From Polaribacter sp. Hel1_85 (lineage in GTDB: Bacteria > Bacteroidota > Bacteroidia > Flavobacteriales > Flavobacteriaceae), in NCBI RefSeq assembly GCF_000766795.1, contig NZ_JPDS01000001.1:501001-565000 (forward strand): 64,000 nucleotides of DNA. The letters are read 5' to 3'. The notes beneath the pieces were generated by a model. That model did no database searches. It saw only the letters and a list, made by a program, of their open reading frames with translations, and had not been told where the DNA came from. Below, piece by piece: positions 48,561 to 58,302 of this stretch. Position numbers and translations under genes: made by a program. Numbering within the stretch: the stretch's first letter is position 1; each line of letters starts with the position of its first letter.

Positions 48561-50747
48561 ATGTCAAGCCGTAAACACCATGTAACTCCATCACATCACA
48601 CCAACTCACCCTCTAAACAACCTCATGAACATCATAACTTTTTCAATCCGTACAAATTAAATTCATATTTAAAAGACCAGCACTTTCTATTACCAGATGG
48701 ATACCCAGAACTTATTTTTTTAAAGCCTTCTTTTAAAGTAACTCCTTCGCCAAACGGGGCATACCCTGTACAAGCGAGTTTGCATTGTAAAATGGGATTT
48801 ATAAATTGGATTCCTTTTCACCTCCTAGGCTTGCCATTTGATGATCGTATGTTGATGGACAATGTAAAGGATCTTGATGTATTAATACTTATTACATTGA
48901 ATTCTAAAAGCAAAACAACTGTTTCTATTCAGTTTGTGGCCAGAACTTTCAAGCTTCCTTTAGGTAATAAAAAGGTTTCTATTAACAACCCTGGAGTAAA
49001 CATTACTTCGATATTTGAAGATGGTAAATGGGCAAATGCTTCTTTTAGTTTTGGTGGAAATTTCGACATTCCATTATTTAGTCATCAATCGCTAGACATC
49101 TTCTTTAATTTTAGTCTGACCTTCTCAAAAACAGGATTGACTGCCATTCAAGGGAATTTCTATGACACTTTTAAACATAAAGTAGAATTATTAAAATTGC
49201 CTTCTGAGTTTAGCAATATCTCCATCGACTTAAAGAGTTTTGGTGCTAGTGTAGGAATTTTATTAGAACCACCAGGAGCTCTATTAGGGATTGAGGTAGC
49301 AGGAACCATCTCTTCATCGTATGAGCAAATTAAAGTAAAAGAGTTTGCATTGGTATGCGATGTAGAAGGAGAACCGATTCCAATATACGTTTCTTTTAGT
49401 GTAAATGATATAAGTCTTGCCACAGCACTCGGATTTATAGGGTTGGCATTTCCAACACCAGAGATTCCTTTTAACTTAAAAAATCCAAAATTCTCTTGGG
49501 GAAAGCAAGCAGTTACTTTACCAGACGGTGTACTAGCACCTGCGGGTACTTCTTTCAATGCTGATGTAAATTTATTAGGATTCGATTTCTATACAGCCGT
49601 TACCTATGCCAAAGGAACAACAGCAAAGGGTACGCTTCAAATGGATGGTCCTGTTGCTCTTAAGGTAGGATCGTTGACTGTTTTTTCTTTAGGAGGAACA
49701 GCAACAGCAGTGAAAAGGAAAGAAACCATTAGTAATGGAACCATTCCGAAAACAAAAAAGGAATACGATAAAATACAATCAGCACCAAAAACCACTATTG
49801 CTAAGAGTGGTGGTGCAGTATTTAAAATGGATTTAGAAAAAGATAAGATTCCAGTCATCCAAGGAAATGCTACAGTAAGCCTTTTAGATGTCATCAACAC
49901 TTCTGTATCGGTTAATTTTAGTAAAAATGGGGCATCTATGAGCATGTCTTTGAATAATATTCTAATCAAAGAAGAAGCCTCTTTCACTATGAATAAAGAT
50001 ACCTTAGCAGGAACTTTTTCTTTTGATATGCCCAACGGAATTATTACTATAGCAAGTGATTTAGGAAGTTCTATTTTGGCTAAAGAAGGTATTAGTGCTT
50101 CTATATCAGTAACCCAAACCACATTTACTGCAGATTTAAATGTAACCATTTTAGGAAATACAATAAACCTTGCAAACAATGTAAATTTAAGTGGTTGTAC
50201 CTCTATAGCTAGCATGCTTACTACATTAACTACTGCTATAGGTAGTAATCCTCTAGGAATTTCTTCTTTATTTAGATCAAAACCTGCTTTATGGGTAGAA
50301 GGTCTTGCCAAAAAACTGATTCCAAAACCAATTCAGAATGATGTGTCTAAATTTGCTGTTGACGGATTAAGTATCTTAACAACACCCTTAACCTCCGTAT
50401 TCACTTTGATTCCAAAATTAGGTTCTTTGTTAAGTTTTAATGCTGATTCTTTAGTGAAGAACATTAAATTACAATATCCAACTACTTGGGATAGTAATAA
50501 ACAGGGAATTACTAATATGCTGGTAAATATGAATCAGTTTGCGGTATCAACGGTTACATATTCTGTTGTAAACCTTATGGAAGAAAGCGCTAAAGGAGCA
50601 GGAGATTTACTATCTGTAGCTGGAATCCCTGGGCAAATAATTGCAGATACTTTTGTTGATATGGGAGGAAAGTTTGAAGAAGTAGCAGGCGATTTTGGTA
50701 AAGTAGTAAAAAACATCATTAAATACTTAAACCCTACCAACTGGTAA
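48561..50747 (+). CDS. Large beta-rich protein of unknown function
   Basis: The 728-residue protein has no signal peptide. The first 25 residues are His/Ser/Pro-rich (KHHVTPSHHTNSPSKQPHEH). The rest is dominated by long runs of alternating hydrophobic and polar residues (FSFGGNFDIPLF, LDIFFNFSLTFS, KGTLQMDGPVALKVGSLTVF, ASISVTQTTFTADLNVTILG), like a long repetitive beta structure. Toward the C terminus helices appear (SVVNLMEESAKGAGDLL, KVVKNIIKYLNP). I recognise no domain. The next gene starts 4 bp after its stop, so the two are an operon. It could be an intracellular or non-classically exported structural protein. Confidence 0.65.
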   Translation: MSSRKHHVTPSHHTNSPSKQPHEHHNFFNPYKLNSYLKDQHFLLPDGYPELIFLKPSFKVTPSPNGAYPVQASLHCKMGFINWIPFHLLGLPFDDRMLMDNVKDLDVLILITLNSKSKTTVSIQFVARTFKLPLGNKKVSINNPGVNITSIFEDGKWANASFSFGGNFDIPLFSHQSLDIFFNFSLTFSKTGLTAIQGNFYDTFKHKVELLKLPSEFSNISIDLKSFGASVGILLEPPGALLGIEVAGTISSSYEQIKVKEFALVCDVEGEPIPIYVSFSVNDISLATALGFIGLAFPTPEIPFNLKNPKFSWGKQAVTLPDGVLAPAGTSFNADVNLLGFDFYTAVTYAKGTTAKGTLQMDGPVALKVGSLTVFSLGGTATAVKRKETISNGTIPKTKKEYDKIQSAPKTTIAKSGGAVFKMDLEKDKIPVIQGNATVSLLDVINTSVSVNFSKNGASMSMSLNNILIKEEASFTMNKDTLAGTFSFDMPNGIITIASDLGSSILAKEGISASISVTQTTFTADLNVTILGNTINLANNVNLSGCTSIASMLTTLTTAIGSNPLGISSLFRSKPALWVEGLAKKLIPKPIQNDVSKFAVDGLSILTTPLTSVFTLIPKLGSLLSFNADSLVKNIKLQYPTTWDSNKQGITNMLVNMNQFAVSTVTYSVVNLMEESAKGAGDLLSVAGIPGQIIADTFVDMGGKFEEVAGDFGKVVKNIIKYLNPTNW

Positions 50748-50751
50748 TTGT

Positions 50752-51552
50752 ATGATACTTTCTATTGTAAATACCTACTTTAACACTATAACCAATTTGC
50801 GTGCAGAGTATTCTATAGAAGTAACAACAGATACATGTGATGTAAGAAATAATGCATTATTTTGGATTGATGCATCAGAAGATACTACGGAGTCTTCCCG
50901 ATACCTTACTGAAGCATTAATCCATCTCAACTGCCCTAAAGAATTGTTAGTTAAACAACAAAATCTGTTAGCATTTTGTAGAACTCAAGGAATAGGAGGG
51001 AGTGTTTCTGATGCAACAAAACCCTACGGATTGTACTTAGATTATACAACAGTGTTGGGAGAACGAAAAATGGAAGCTTTTTACTGGAATACAAACGGGA
51101 AAATAATAAAAACCAGTACTTATAAATTTAAATATTTTAGCTCAGAAAATGTATTAGAAACTACTTTGCCTTGGATTCATAGTGATTTACAAGAAACATT
51201 TCTAAAACTATCTTCATATTATCAAATTAGCAAAGAGTCTGGAGTATTAACGCAATACCAGAACGGAAGCATCAAAGAATACTACATTCCTTTTTTTTGG
51301 CACCCAAGAGTAGATTTTATAATAAAAGACTTGCCTAATAGCTTTCAAAGTCAGCTTAACAATAATAACTGTCAAGATATTCATTTTCGCCATATTGGTT
51401 TTAGTACCATAAAAGACATCAATCCTGTAATTACACTGTATTTTGGAGCTTATATGTATAATTGCCCAACCAATTTTAAAGAGTTCCAGAAAAAGGTACA
51501 TAAATCATCACAGATACTGGCCAAAGAAATTCAGAATTTTGTTGAAATATAG
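50752..51552 (+). CDS. Protein of unknown function, partner of the 728-residue protein
   Basis: The 266-residue protein lacks a signal peptide. It shows a mix of strands and helices with several aromatic clusters: YGLYLDYTTVLGERKMEAFYWN, YYIPFFWHPRVDF and NPVITLYFGAYMYNCP. Five Cys residues are scattered. The family is not recognised. It starts 4 bp after the 728-residue gene and no other gene joins the pair, which is bracketed by repeat C copies. The two products probably work together. Confidence 0.65.
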   Translation: MILSIVNTYFNTITNLRAEYSIEVTTDTCDVRNNALFWIDASEDTTESSRYLTEALIHLNCPKELLVKQQNLLAFCRTQGIGGSVSDATKPYGLYLDYTTVLGERKMEAFYWNTNGKIIKTSTYKFKYFSSENVLETTLPWIHSDLQETFLKLSSYYQISKESGVLTQYQNGSIKEYYIPFFWHPRVDFIIKDLPNSFQSQLNNNNCQDIHFRHIGFSTIKDINPVITLYFGAYMYNCPTNFKEFQKKVHKSSQILAKEIQNFVEI

Positions 51553-51607
51553 AGATTTTACGGTAAATACATATTCTCATTGAAGGCAAACTCATTGTTT
51601 TAATATT

Positions 51608-51880
51608 TAATCATCCACTGGATAATCCCTAATTAAAAATGTGCTATAATGTTCTGTGTGGCGCCTGTCCCGTTCTTGAAACGGGATTACTTTGCTTTAC
51701 TCATGCATTTCTATTTTTTTTGTATTCGTGAATCTCCTTTGTCGATTTGGTTAAAAGCAGGACAGAGCGTTAATAAAAGATCTGGTAAACCTTTTTAGTG
51801 AATGGGTCAGCTAGCGCTTTGGCAAACTACAGTTTCTTAAAAAAAATTATGCTTAAAAGCTTCTTCTGCAATGTTAATGG
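51608..51880. repeat. Interspersed repeat C, copy 2
   Basis: Extends further left than copy 1 (TCATCCACTGGATAATCCC). It then shows GTGTGGCGCCTGTCCCGTTC with the stem CCCGTT/AACGGG, GCTTTACTCATGCATTTC, GCAGGACAGAGCGTT and TTTGGCAAACTACAGTTTC. It has the same orientation as copies 1 and 3. Confidence 0.8.
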
Positions 51881-51949
51881 AACACTTATTATACGAAACA
51901 ACGATAGGAGCGTAGTGCAATGTGAGGGGAATTGGAATGACATAAAATA

Positions 51950-53497
51950 TTATTTATATAATTCATATTTCCGTTTTAAAAAACTAATAGTTCCTAAAAT
52001 AATAATTAAAACAGCAAGTTGTATTAAATAAAATTTAGGATGATCGAAACCACCAAAATAATCAACAAAAATAATTCCGTTAATATTTGCATAGGTGATC
52101 ATAAAAAAAAGCACTTCAAATAGTTTCTCTCCTTTTGAGTATATACCCAATATAGCAGCAAGAAGTACAATAAAAATACCACCTAATAATATTGATATAA
52201 CTGCAGTAAATTGAAATGATAATACTAAACGAATTAATAATGGAAAAGCCAATAATAGCATTAAAAAAATAACCGAAAATATTTGTGAGAATAATAACCT
52301 ACGAATAGGATTGTAAGAAGTAAATGCAAAATAATGAACATTGTTTGTAATTTCTTTTGTGGTTATATCTGAGACTCTATTTACTTGTAAAAACCATAAA
52401 ATTGGTAAGATCATTTGATGTGCTATTTTTAAAGGAAGTACTAAAAGTAAAACCATACCAACAATATTTACTATCCATAACCATTTTTTACCTTTTCTAA
52501 ATAACAATAATAATTCTACTTTTAATAAAGGAAAAATACTGCGAGTTATTTGAGGTTTGGGTAAGTTTGATAAATTAATATCATTTAAGTTACTTGGTTT
52601 ATTAACTGCATTTATAGATTTCTTTATGGAACGATGTTCTTTTATATTAAATCGATGAAATAAGGGCGAAATCATAAAGATTATGAGTATACCTATAGCA
52701 ATCCAAATAAAACGACTTAAAATAAATGAAGTTGGAAAATTAACTCCGTTAAACTCAAACTTACTTGGTTTTTTTACATTTCCTAATATGTAGCCAATAC
52801 TCAAATCGGTGTTTTTATCAGTATTCGTAATTATCCGAACACTTTCTTCTAATTGATGCATCACAATTTTACTTCCAAAAATATCTAAACAATATTCTGT
52901 TTCAGTTTTAGGAGAAAATACCATTAGAATTGAAAATATAATGAAGAATCCAATATTTTGAACTACAGAATATTTTCCTAAAAAAACTTCAAAAACAATT
53001 GCTAAAACCGAAATGATAAACATTGCAGGAATTGTAATGAGTATATATGGTTTTATAAATTGAAATAGATCAAATGAATACCCATCATTATACAAGAAAA
53101 AGAGTAAAACACTCATTATAAAAACAATTAAAACAATTGTTAATAAGACTAAAAAATTACTGATTACTTTAGAAAATAAATAATTAAAATTATTGATTTT
53201 TGTAGTTGCAATAATCTGACCTACTCTTGAGTTTATATCTGTTTTAATGCTACTATTCACTAAATAAAATCCAATTAATGATAAAAAAATACTAGTCATA
53301 ATTGCAGTAACATAACCAAACCAAGCAGAATTGTAATAGCCAACATAATCAGCAATTCTAATCGTAGAATAGCTGGCATTTGGTTCAGGAACAAATGTAT
53401 AGGAAATTGCTAAACTCGCACAAAGAGTAATTAAAAACGCATAACCTCTTGTGCGTTGTAAATAGTCAGATTTTATAATGTTGATGAAAGATTTCAT
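51950..53497 (-). CDS. ABC-2-type transporter permease
   Basis: The 515-residue protein has about twelve hydrophobic segments in two groups: about 18-270, beginning YAFLITLCASLAISYTF, and about 330-510. A cytoplasmic stretch lies between (HRSIKKSINAVNKPSNLNDI). The layout is that of large ABC-2 permeases that export antibiotics, lipids or peptides. The ATPase gene lies 22 bp upstream and a beta-lactamase-fold hydrolase gene before that, in one operon. The substrate is unknown. Together with the divergent LytS/LytTR pair, a role in peptide resistance or export is an inference. Confidence 0.82.
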   Translation of the reverse strand: MKSFINIIKSDYLQRTRGYAFLITLCASLAISYTFVPEPNASYSTIRIADYVGYYNSAWFGYVTAIMTSIFLSLIGFYLVNSSIKTDINSRVGQIIATTKINNFNYLFSKVISNFLVLLTIVLIVFIMSVLLFFLYNDGYSFDLFQFIKPYILITIPAMFIISVLAIVFEVFLGKYSVVQNIGFFIIFSILMVFSPKTETEYCLDIFGSKIVMHQLEESVRIITNTDKNTDLSIGYILGNVKKPSKFEFNGVNFPTSFILSRFIWIAIGILIIFMISPLFHRFNIKEHRSIKKSINAVNKPSNLNDINLSNLPKPQITRSIFPLLKVELLLLFRKGKKWLWIVNIVGMVLLLVLPLKIAHQMILPILWFLQVNRVSDITTKEITNNVHYFAFTSYNPIRRLLFSQIFSVIFLMLLLAFPLLIRLVLSFQFTAVISILLGGIFIVLLAAILGIYSKGEKLFEVLFFMITYANINGIIFVDYFGGFDHPKFYLIQLAVLIIILGTISFLKRKYELYK

Positions 53498-53519
53498 AAG
53501 TTGATTTTTTAATAGTGAC

Positions 53520-54383
53520 TTAATTAATTTTGGTCAGGTATAAGTAAGCATCTTCTAAATTTGCTTCTTTACTAGTTGAATTTTTAACAGGAGTTTCAGC
53601 AATATATCTTACAATCAATTCACTGTTTTTTCGAGAAGTACTTACAACTATTTGTTGTGTTTTAAAAGTTGTTAATTCCTCTTTATTAATTGTAGTTTCA
53701 AATACTTTTCCAGTTACAGTATCTATGGTGTTTTCTTGATCTCCATGTGTTATTAAGGTCCCATTTTTCATAATTGCAACTTTATCAGCAATAGTATCTA
53801 TATCAGACACGATATGAGAAGAAAGAATAACAATACAATCGTTTGCTAAATCAGAAATCAAATTTCTAAAACGTACACGTTCTTCTGGATCTAAACCAAC
53901 TGTAGGTTCATCAAAAATCACAATTATAGGGTTGTTTAGTAATACTTGTGCAATTCCAACACGTTGTTTCATTCCTCCAGAATAGCTTCCTATTGGTTTT
54001 TTATCCGAATCTATTAGGTTCAAACCTTCCAATAATTGTGTGATTCTTGGTTTTAGATTTTCTCCTCCTATACCTTTCATAGCAGCCATATATTCTAAAA
54101 ACTCATAAGCGTTTAGGTTTGGGTATACACCAAAATCTTGAGGCAAAAAACCTAATTGTTTTCGCATATAATTTGGATCTTTTGCAATGTTATTTTTATT
54201 TAAACTAATGATTCCATCTGTGGGTTTGTTAACGGTTGCTATCATTTTTAATAAGGTCGATTTTCCTGCACCATTTGGTCCTAATAACCCTAAAATTCCT
54301 TTTTCTATAGTAATTGAAAAGTCTTTTAATCCGTATTTATTTTTATTGTATCGTTTTGATACATTTTGTATTTCTAATTTCAT
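53520..54383 (-). CDS. ABC transporter ATP-binding protein
   Basis: The 287-residue ATPase has Walker A GPNGAGKSTLL (about 34-44), Q-loop GFLPQDFG, signature YSGGMKQRVGIAQVL, Walker B IVIFDEPTVGLDP and the His switch SSHIVSDID. A C-terminal extension of about 70 residues (KVFETTINKEELTTFKTQQI) is typical of ABC-2 exporters. It energises the permease encoded 22 bp downstream, and its start is 3 bp after the serine hydrolase stop. Confidence 0.93.
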   Translation of the reverse strand: MKLEIQNVSKRYNKNKYGLKDFSITIEKGILGLLGPNGAGKSTLLKMIATVNKPTDGIISLNKNNIAKDPNYMRKQLGFLPQDFGVYPNLNAYEFLEYMAAMKGIGGENLKPRITQLLEGLNLIDSDKKPIGSYSGGMKQRVGIAQVLLNNPIIVIFDEPTVGLDPEERVRFRNLISDLANDCIVILSSHIVSDIDTIADKVAIMKNGTLITHGDQENTIDTVTGKVFETTINKEELTTFKTQQIVVSTSRKNSELIVRYIAETPVKNSTSKEANLEDAYLYLTKIN

Positions 54384-54386
54384 AAT

Positions 54387-55709
54387 TTAACTTTTAGTAA
54401 TTACCTTATTGATAATTGTTGTAAATCCATTTTGAGAAAATGTTAATGCATTTTCATTTCCATCTACAACTTCCAGTGTAGCACCAACTGTTGTGTCATA
54501 AAGTGTAGTTGAGTTTTTTTGAGTCAATTTACTTTTTATTCCTTGTGCTTCTGCTATTAAAAATAATTTGCCGTTTTCTTGTGCAATTTCAAAAATTAAG
54601 TTTGCTTCTTTAAGTAAATATTTTCCCACGAATTTTTTGAAATTATCAATATTAACATTGTTGAATTTTTCAATTTCTTTATTGTCTAAATATGCTAACA
54701 AATCGTTTTTTAAGGACTCGTTTAATGGCATTCTATGAGTATTATTAAACATTAAATATAGATTCTTTGTTTCTGGATCATAGTTGTTTCTAAAAGAATA
54801 TCCAATATTATTTCCTCCATGCCCAACTAGTTTTTTGCCATCATAACTAGATTTCATAAGACCAAGACCATAAGAATCATTCCCAGACTCTATCATTTGT
54901 TTTACAGTTTCTTTTTTTAGCAAAATTTCTGTTTCAAATAAAGAAGTGTAAAATATTTCCATATCCGATAGCGTAGAGGCAATACTTCCTGCAGCGTATG
55001 CAATATTTGCATAGTATTTATAATCTAAATAGTCTGTTACGTCTTTTTCTTGATGAAATGGAGTCGCTAAATTTGGTAAATTTTTATGCACATAAGGATA
55101 TGTATTTTCCATTTTAAGCGGAGTAATAATACGTTCTCTAACCAAATCGAAATAACTTTGATCTGTTACTTTTTCAATAATTCTTCCTAGTAAAAAATAG
55201 TTTGTATTGCAATAATCATACTTGTCAATCATTTTCGGATCGTTTTTTTCTACTTGATTTAGCAAGTTATCATTGTATAAAGAGTCATTTTTTGCATAAA
55301 AAATGGTTTCAATATTTCGTCCTATAATTTCATCTAATCCACTTTCATGCGTTAATAAGGCCTCAATGGTTAAACATTGAGGTACGTTTTTAATTGGAGT
55401 AAGGTATGTTCCAATACTATCTGTTAAATGTATATTACCTTTTTCCATCTCTTGAAGAAATAGAATAGCAGTAAAAGTTTTGGTTGCACTACCTATATTA
55501 AAAACATTGTTTTCGTTTAGATTAAAACTACCAAGACTTAGTGTTTTTATCTCTTTGTCTTTTTTAATAAGAACGGCTACACCCTTATTCTGTTCTGTTA
55601 ATAATGGATCAAATTTTTGTTTAATAATGTCTAGTTTGTTTTCTTGTCCATAAGAAATACATTGTATTCCTAAAAATACTAAAATTGCAAGTTGTTGTAA
55701 AGTTTTCAT
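54387..55709 (-). CDS. Beta-lactamase-family serine hydrolase
   Basis: The 440-residue protein has a signal peptide (LAILVFLGIQCISYGQ). The class C fold shows its three motifs: SxxK as IGSATKTF (about residue 75), YxN as YDYCNTNYF (about 162) and HxG as GHGGNNIGY (about 274). A C-terminal beta domain follows (about 345-440). Relatives hydrolyse D-amino-acid peptides, esters or lactams. It is the first gene of an operon with an ABC exporter, so it may process the exported molecule or its target. Confidence 0.88.
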   Translation of the reverse strand: MKTLQQLAILVFLGIQCISYGQENKLDIIKQKFDPLLTEQNKGVAVLIKKDKEIKTLSLGSFNLNENNVFNIGSATKTFTAILFLQEMEKGNIHLTDSIGTYLTPIKNVPQCLTIEALLTHESGLDEIIGRNIETIFYAKNDSLYNDNLLNQVEKNDPKMIDKYDYCNTNYFLLGRIIEKVTDQSYFDLVRERIITPLKMENTYPYVHKNLPNLATPFHQEKDVTDYLDYKYYANIAYAAGSIASTLSDMEIFYTSLFETEILLKKETVKQMIESGNDSYGLGLMKSSYDGKKLVGHGGNNIGYSFRNNYDPETKNLYLMFNNTHRMPLNESLKNDLLAYLDNKEIEKFNNVNIDNFKKFVGKYLLKEANLIFEIAQENGKLFLIAEAQGIKSKLTQKNSTTLYDTTVGATLEVVDGNENALTFSQNGFTTIINKVITKS

Positions 55710-55791
55710 ATTTGTCTTGTTTTAAAGTTTGATACAAAACTCATACAATTCTTCAATACCTAAAAAAAAGAATGACAAACGTCTTTTATAA

Positions 55792-55823
55792 AATGATAAC
55801 CTTTAAAAAGCACTGTTATCATT
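55792..55823. promoter_or_regulatory. Inverted repeat in the divergent region, possible LytTR or operon operator
   Basis: AATGATAAC and GTTATCATT are 9-bp perfect inverted repeats 14 bp apart, between the hydrolase operon and the LytS gene. A plus-strand -7 box TATTTTTG lies at 55894-55901 before the LytS gene. Binding by the LytTR regulator encoded beside it is an inference. Confidence 0.5.
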
Positions 55824-55923
55824 AAAAATGGTATGTTTGAACTTCATTAATGAACGTTCATCATTAAAAAATGGAGATTGATAGATGAATTGCTATTTTT
55901 GAATGTATAATTAAACAACTAAA

Positions 55924-56901
55924 ATGTCAAAACTAGATTCTTGGATAGATAATAAAATTGTACAAAACCTATTTATTTGGTTTTTCTTTTTTTTAATTTT
56001 ATTAAGTACTGTACAATCTGAAAATAGAGTTCTAACATCACTTTTTATTATTCTTTTATTAGTCCCAGCCGTTTATGTAAATAATTTATTTGTTCTTCCT
56101 TTTTTAAGAAAAAAAACAATACTATTCTTCCTTTTTTTTCTTGTAAATATTTTATGTTTTACAGCAGTTTCTGTTTTATTAATAACTGTTGTATCAAAAC
56201 AAGATTTTGAGCTAAGAATGTTAATTAACTTTTTTGGAATAATGATTTTAGCAATGGTTTTTTCATCAGCAATTAAATTAGCAAGAGATAGTTTTACTAG
56301 ACGACAACAAGAAAAAGAAGCCGAGTTAAAGCTTCTAAAAGCACAGTTAAACCCACATTTTTTATTCAATACTCTTAATAACTTGTATGGATTATCTGTA
56401 ATAAAATCAGATAAATTACCAAATTTGATGCTAAAATTGTCTGATTTATTACGTTATAGTTTGTATGAAACAAAAGAAACCTTAGTTCCTTTAGAAAAGG
56501 AGATTACTTATTTAGAGAATTATATGTCTTTAGAAAAAATTAGGTTAGAAGATAAAACCAATATTCAATATACAAAATCAGGCAATTTATCATCAAAAAA
56601 AATAGCACCTATGTTATTGATAGTTTTTGTTGAAAACGCTTTTAAACACTTAGGGGTTTTGGAAACTAAAAAGAGTAGTGTATCTGTTTCTATAAAAGAA
56701 GAAGGCAACAGTATAATTTTTAAATGTGAAAATACAATTGATAAATTTGATTTAAATGAAGAAAATTTAGAAAAGAGTAAAAGCGGAATAGGCTTAAAAA
56801 ATGCAAAGAAAAGATTGGCATTAATCTATTCAGATAAACATAAATTAACAACAAATAAAAATAACAGAATTTTTAGTGTTGTACTAAAACTTAATTTGTA
56901 A
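55924..56901 (+). CDS. LytS/YehU-type sensor histidine kinase
   Basis: The 325-residue protein has four transmembrane helices in the first 115 residues. The His_kinase domain then shows LLKAQLNPHFLFNTLNNLYGLSV (about 138-160) with its phosphorylated His, and a HATPase domain follows (LLIVFVENAFKHLG, KSGIGLKNAKKRL). No periplasmic sensor domain is present, so it probably senses within the membrane. It is followed 1 bp later by the LytTR regulator and is divergent from the hydrolase/ABC exporter operon. Confidence 0.92.
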   Translation: MSKLDSWIDNKIVQNLFIWFFFFLILLSTVQSENRVLTSLFIILLLVPAVYVNNLFVLPFLRKKTILFFLFFLVNILCFTAVSVLLITVVSKQDFELRMLINFFGIMILAMVFSSAIKLARDSFTRRQQEKEAELKLLKAQLNPHFLFNTLNNLYGLSVIKSDKLPNLMLKLSDLLRYSLYETKETLVPLEKEITYLENYMSLEKIRLEDKTNIQYTKSGNLSSKKIAPMLLIVFVENAFKHLGVLETKKSSVSVSIKEEGNSIIFKCENTIDKFDLNEENLEKSKSGIGLKNAKKRLALIYSDKHKLTTNKNNRIFSVVLKLNL

Positions 56902-56902
56902 A

Positions 56903-57601
56903 ATGAAGAAATTACAATGTATCATTGCAGATGATGAACCAATAGCACGTCAAATTTTAGAGAACTATATGGAAGCACTTCCTAATTTTGAAATTGTTGC
57001 TTCTTGTAAAAACGCTTTTGAAGTACTCGAAATTTTACAAGAAAAAACAATCGATTTATTATTTTTAGATATTAATATGCCCAAGCTTTCTGGTTTAAGT
57101 TTGTTGAAAACGATGCAGCAAAAACCAGCAGTTATAATTACTACGGCATATCCAGAATATGCAATTGAAGGATTTGAACTCTCAGTAACAGACTATTTAT
57201 TGAAGCCTTTTTCTTTAGAACGTTTTTTACAAGCTGTAAATAAAGTTCAGCAAAGACCAATAACTGAATCTAAAATAGTTACTGAGGTTAGGGAAGAAGC
57301 TCCAACATCAATATTTGTTAAGAGTGAAAAGAAAATTATTAAAATTAACTTTAACGAAATAAAATATATTGAAGCTTATGGTAATTATATTAAAATTCAC
57401 ACGCATAAGATGACTTTAACATCACAAACACTTTCAGACTTTCTTATTAAACTTCCAGGTTCATTTTTGCGAATCCATAAATCATTTGTAATAAATTTTA
57501 ATAAATTGAAATTAATAGATGGTAATCAAATTATACTTCAGAATGAAATTAAATTGCCTATTGGTAAATTATATAGAAAAGATGTTTTAGATAAAATTTA
57601 G
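56903..57601 (+). CDS. LytTR-family response regulator
   Basis: The 232-residue protein has a receiver domain (IIADDEPIARQIL, phosphorylated Asp in LLFLDINMPKLSG near residue 55, and Lys in LLKPFS). A LytTR DNA-binding domain follows (about 135-230: IFVKSEKKIIKINFNEIKYIEAYGNYIKIH ... FLRIHKSFVINFNKL). It pairs with the sensor kinase just upstream (1 bp apart). Members regulate by binding direct repeats. The divergent ABC/serine-hydrolase promoter is the likely target. Confidence 0.95.
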   Translation: MKKLQCIIADDEPIARQILENYMEALPNFEIVASCKNAFEVLEILQEKTIDLLFLDINMPKLSGLSLLKTMQQKPAVIITTAYPEYAIEGFELSVTDYLLKPFSLERFLQAVNKVQQRPITESKIVTEVREEAPTSIFVKSEKKIIKINFNEIKYIEAYGNYIKIHTHKMTLTSQTLSDFLIKLPGSFLRIHKSFVINFNKLKLIDGNQIILQNEIKLPIGKLYRKDVLDKI

Positions 57602-57640
57602 ACTTAAAAAAAATAAACCTACATTAAAATAGAAAAGAAA

Positions 57641-58219
57641 ATGGAGCAAATACTTTTCAATTATCTCTCGAAGTACATCTTATTAACTGATGACGAAAAG
57701 AAAGCAATTCTAGAATTAGATATATTCAAACAATTCAAAAAAGGAACACAACTTTTAAAAGAAGGAGAGTTATCAGATAACGGTTATTTTGTAATTAAGG
57801 GTTGTATTCGAACTTTTTACATCGTAGACGGAGTTGAAAAAACAACCGAATTTTATACAGAGGCAGAATCTCTAGAACCTTTATGTAAGATTAATAAAAA
57901 AACGTCTGATTATTTTATTTCTTGTGTAGAAGATTCAATATTGATGGTAGCTGATTCTGAAATTGAACAAGAAATCTTTCAAAAATTCCCAAGATTTGAA
58001 ACTTTATGCCGTGTGCTTTCTGAAGAATTACTTGCCAAAAACAAAGCAGATTTTGATGATTTTAAAACATCTTCACCAGAACAACGTTATTTAAATTTAT
58101 TTCAATCAAGGCCTCAACTACTTCAAAGAGTTCCTCAATACCAAATAGCAAGTTATCTAGGTCTTACACCACAATCATTGAGTAGAATACGAAAAAGACT
58201 TTCCGTTGGGGCAAAATAA
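57641..58219 (+). CDS. Crp/Fnr-family transcriptional regulator
   Basis: The 192-residue protein has a cyclic-nucleotide-like sensor beta-roll (about 25-110: KGTQLLKEGELSDNGYFVIKGCIRTF). The C-terminal winged helix is VPQYQIASYLGLTPQSLSRIRKRL. The Fnr-type Cys cluster is absent, and no cAMP-contact Arg-Ser pair is clear. It lies 39 bp after the LytTR gene but may be separately expressed. Similar short Crp proteins are very common in Bacteroidota, with effectors unknown. Confidence 0.88.
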   Translation: MEQILFNYLSKYILLTDDEKKAILELDIFKQFKKGTQLLKEGELSDNGYFVIKGCIRTFYIVDGVEKTTEFYTEAESLEPLCKINKKTSDYFISCVEDSILMVADSEIEQEIFQKFPRFETLCRVLSEELLAKNKADFDDFKTSSPEQRYLNLFQSRPQLLQRVPQYQIASYLGLTPQSLSRIRKRLSVGAK

Positions 58220-58302
58220 TATTATTTGAATCCATACATTTATTAACTAAAGTGAACGAACTATTGGTATCGCTCCGTTTAAATTTGCATGAAAACCTTT
58301 AT

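Noticed and set aside
49637..50311. Long minus-strand open frame of 224 codons opposite the 728-residue protein
   Set aside because: The plus-strand frame is continuous over 2.2 kb and coupled to the next gene. The minus frame lacks a start context and is a by-product of the codon pattern.
51798..52031. Open frame of 77 codons on the plus strand
   Set aside because: It starts in repeat C copy 2 and continues against the end of the ABC permease gene, without family-like sequence.
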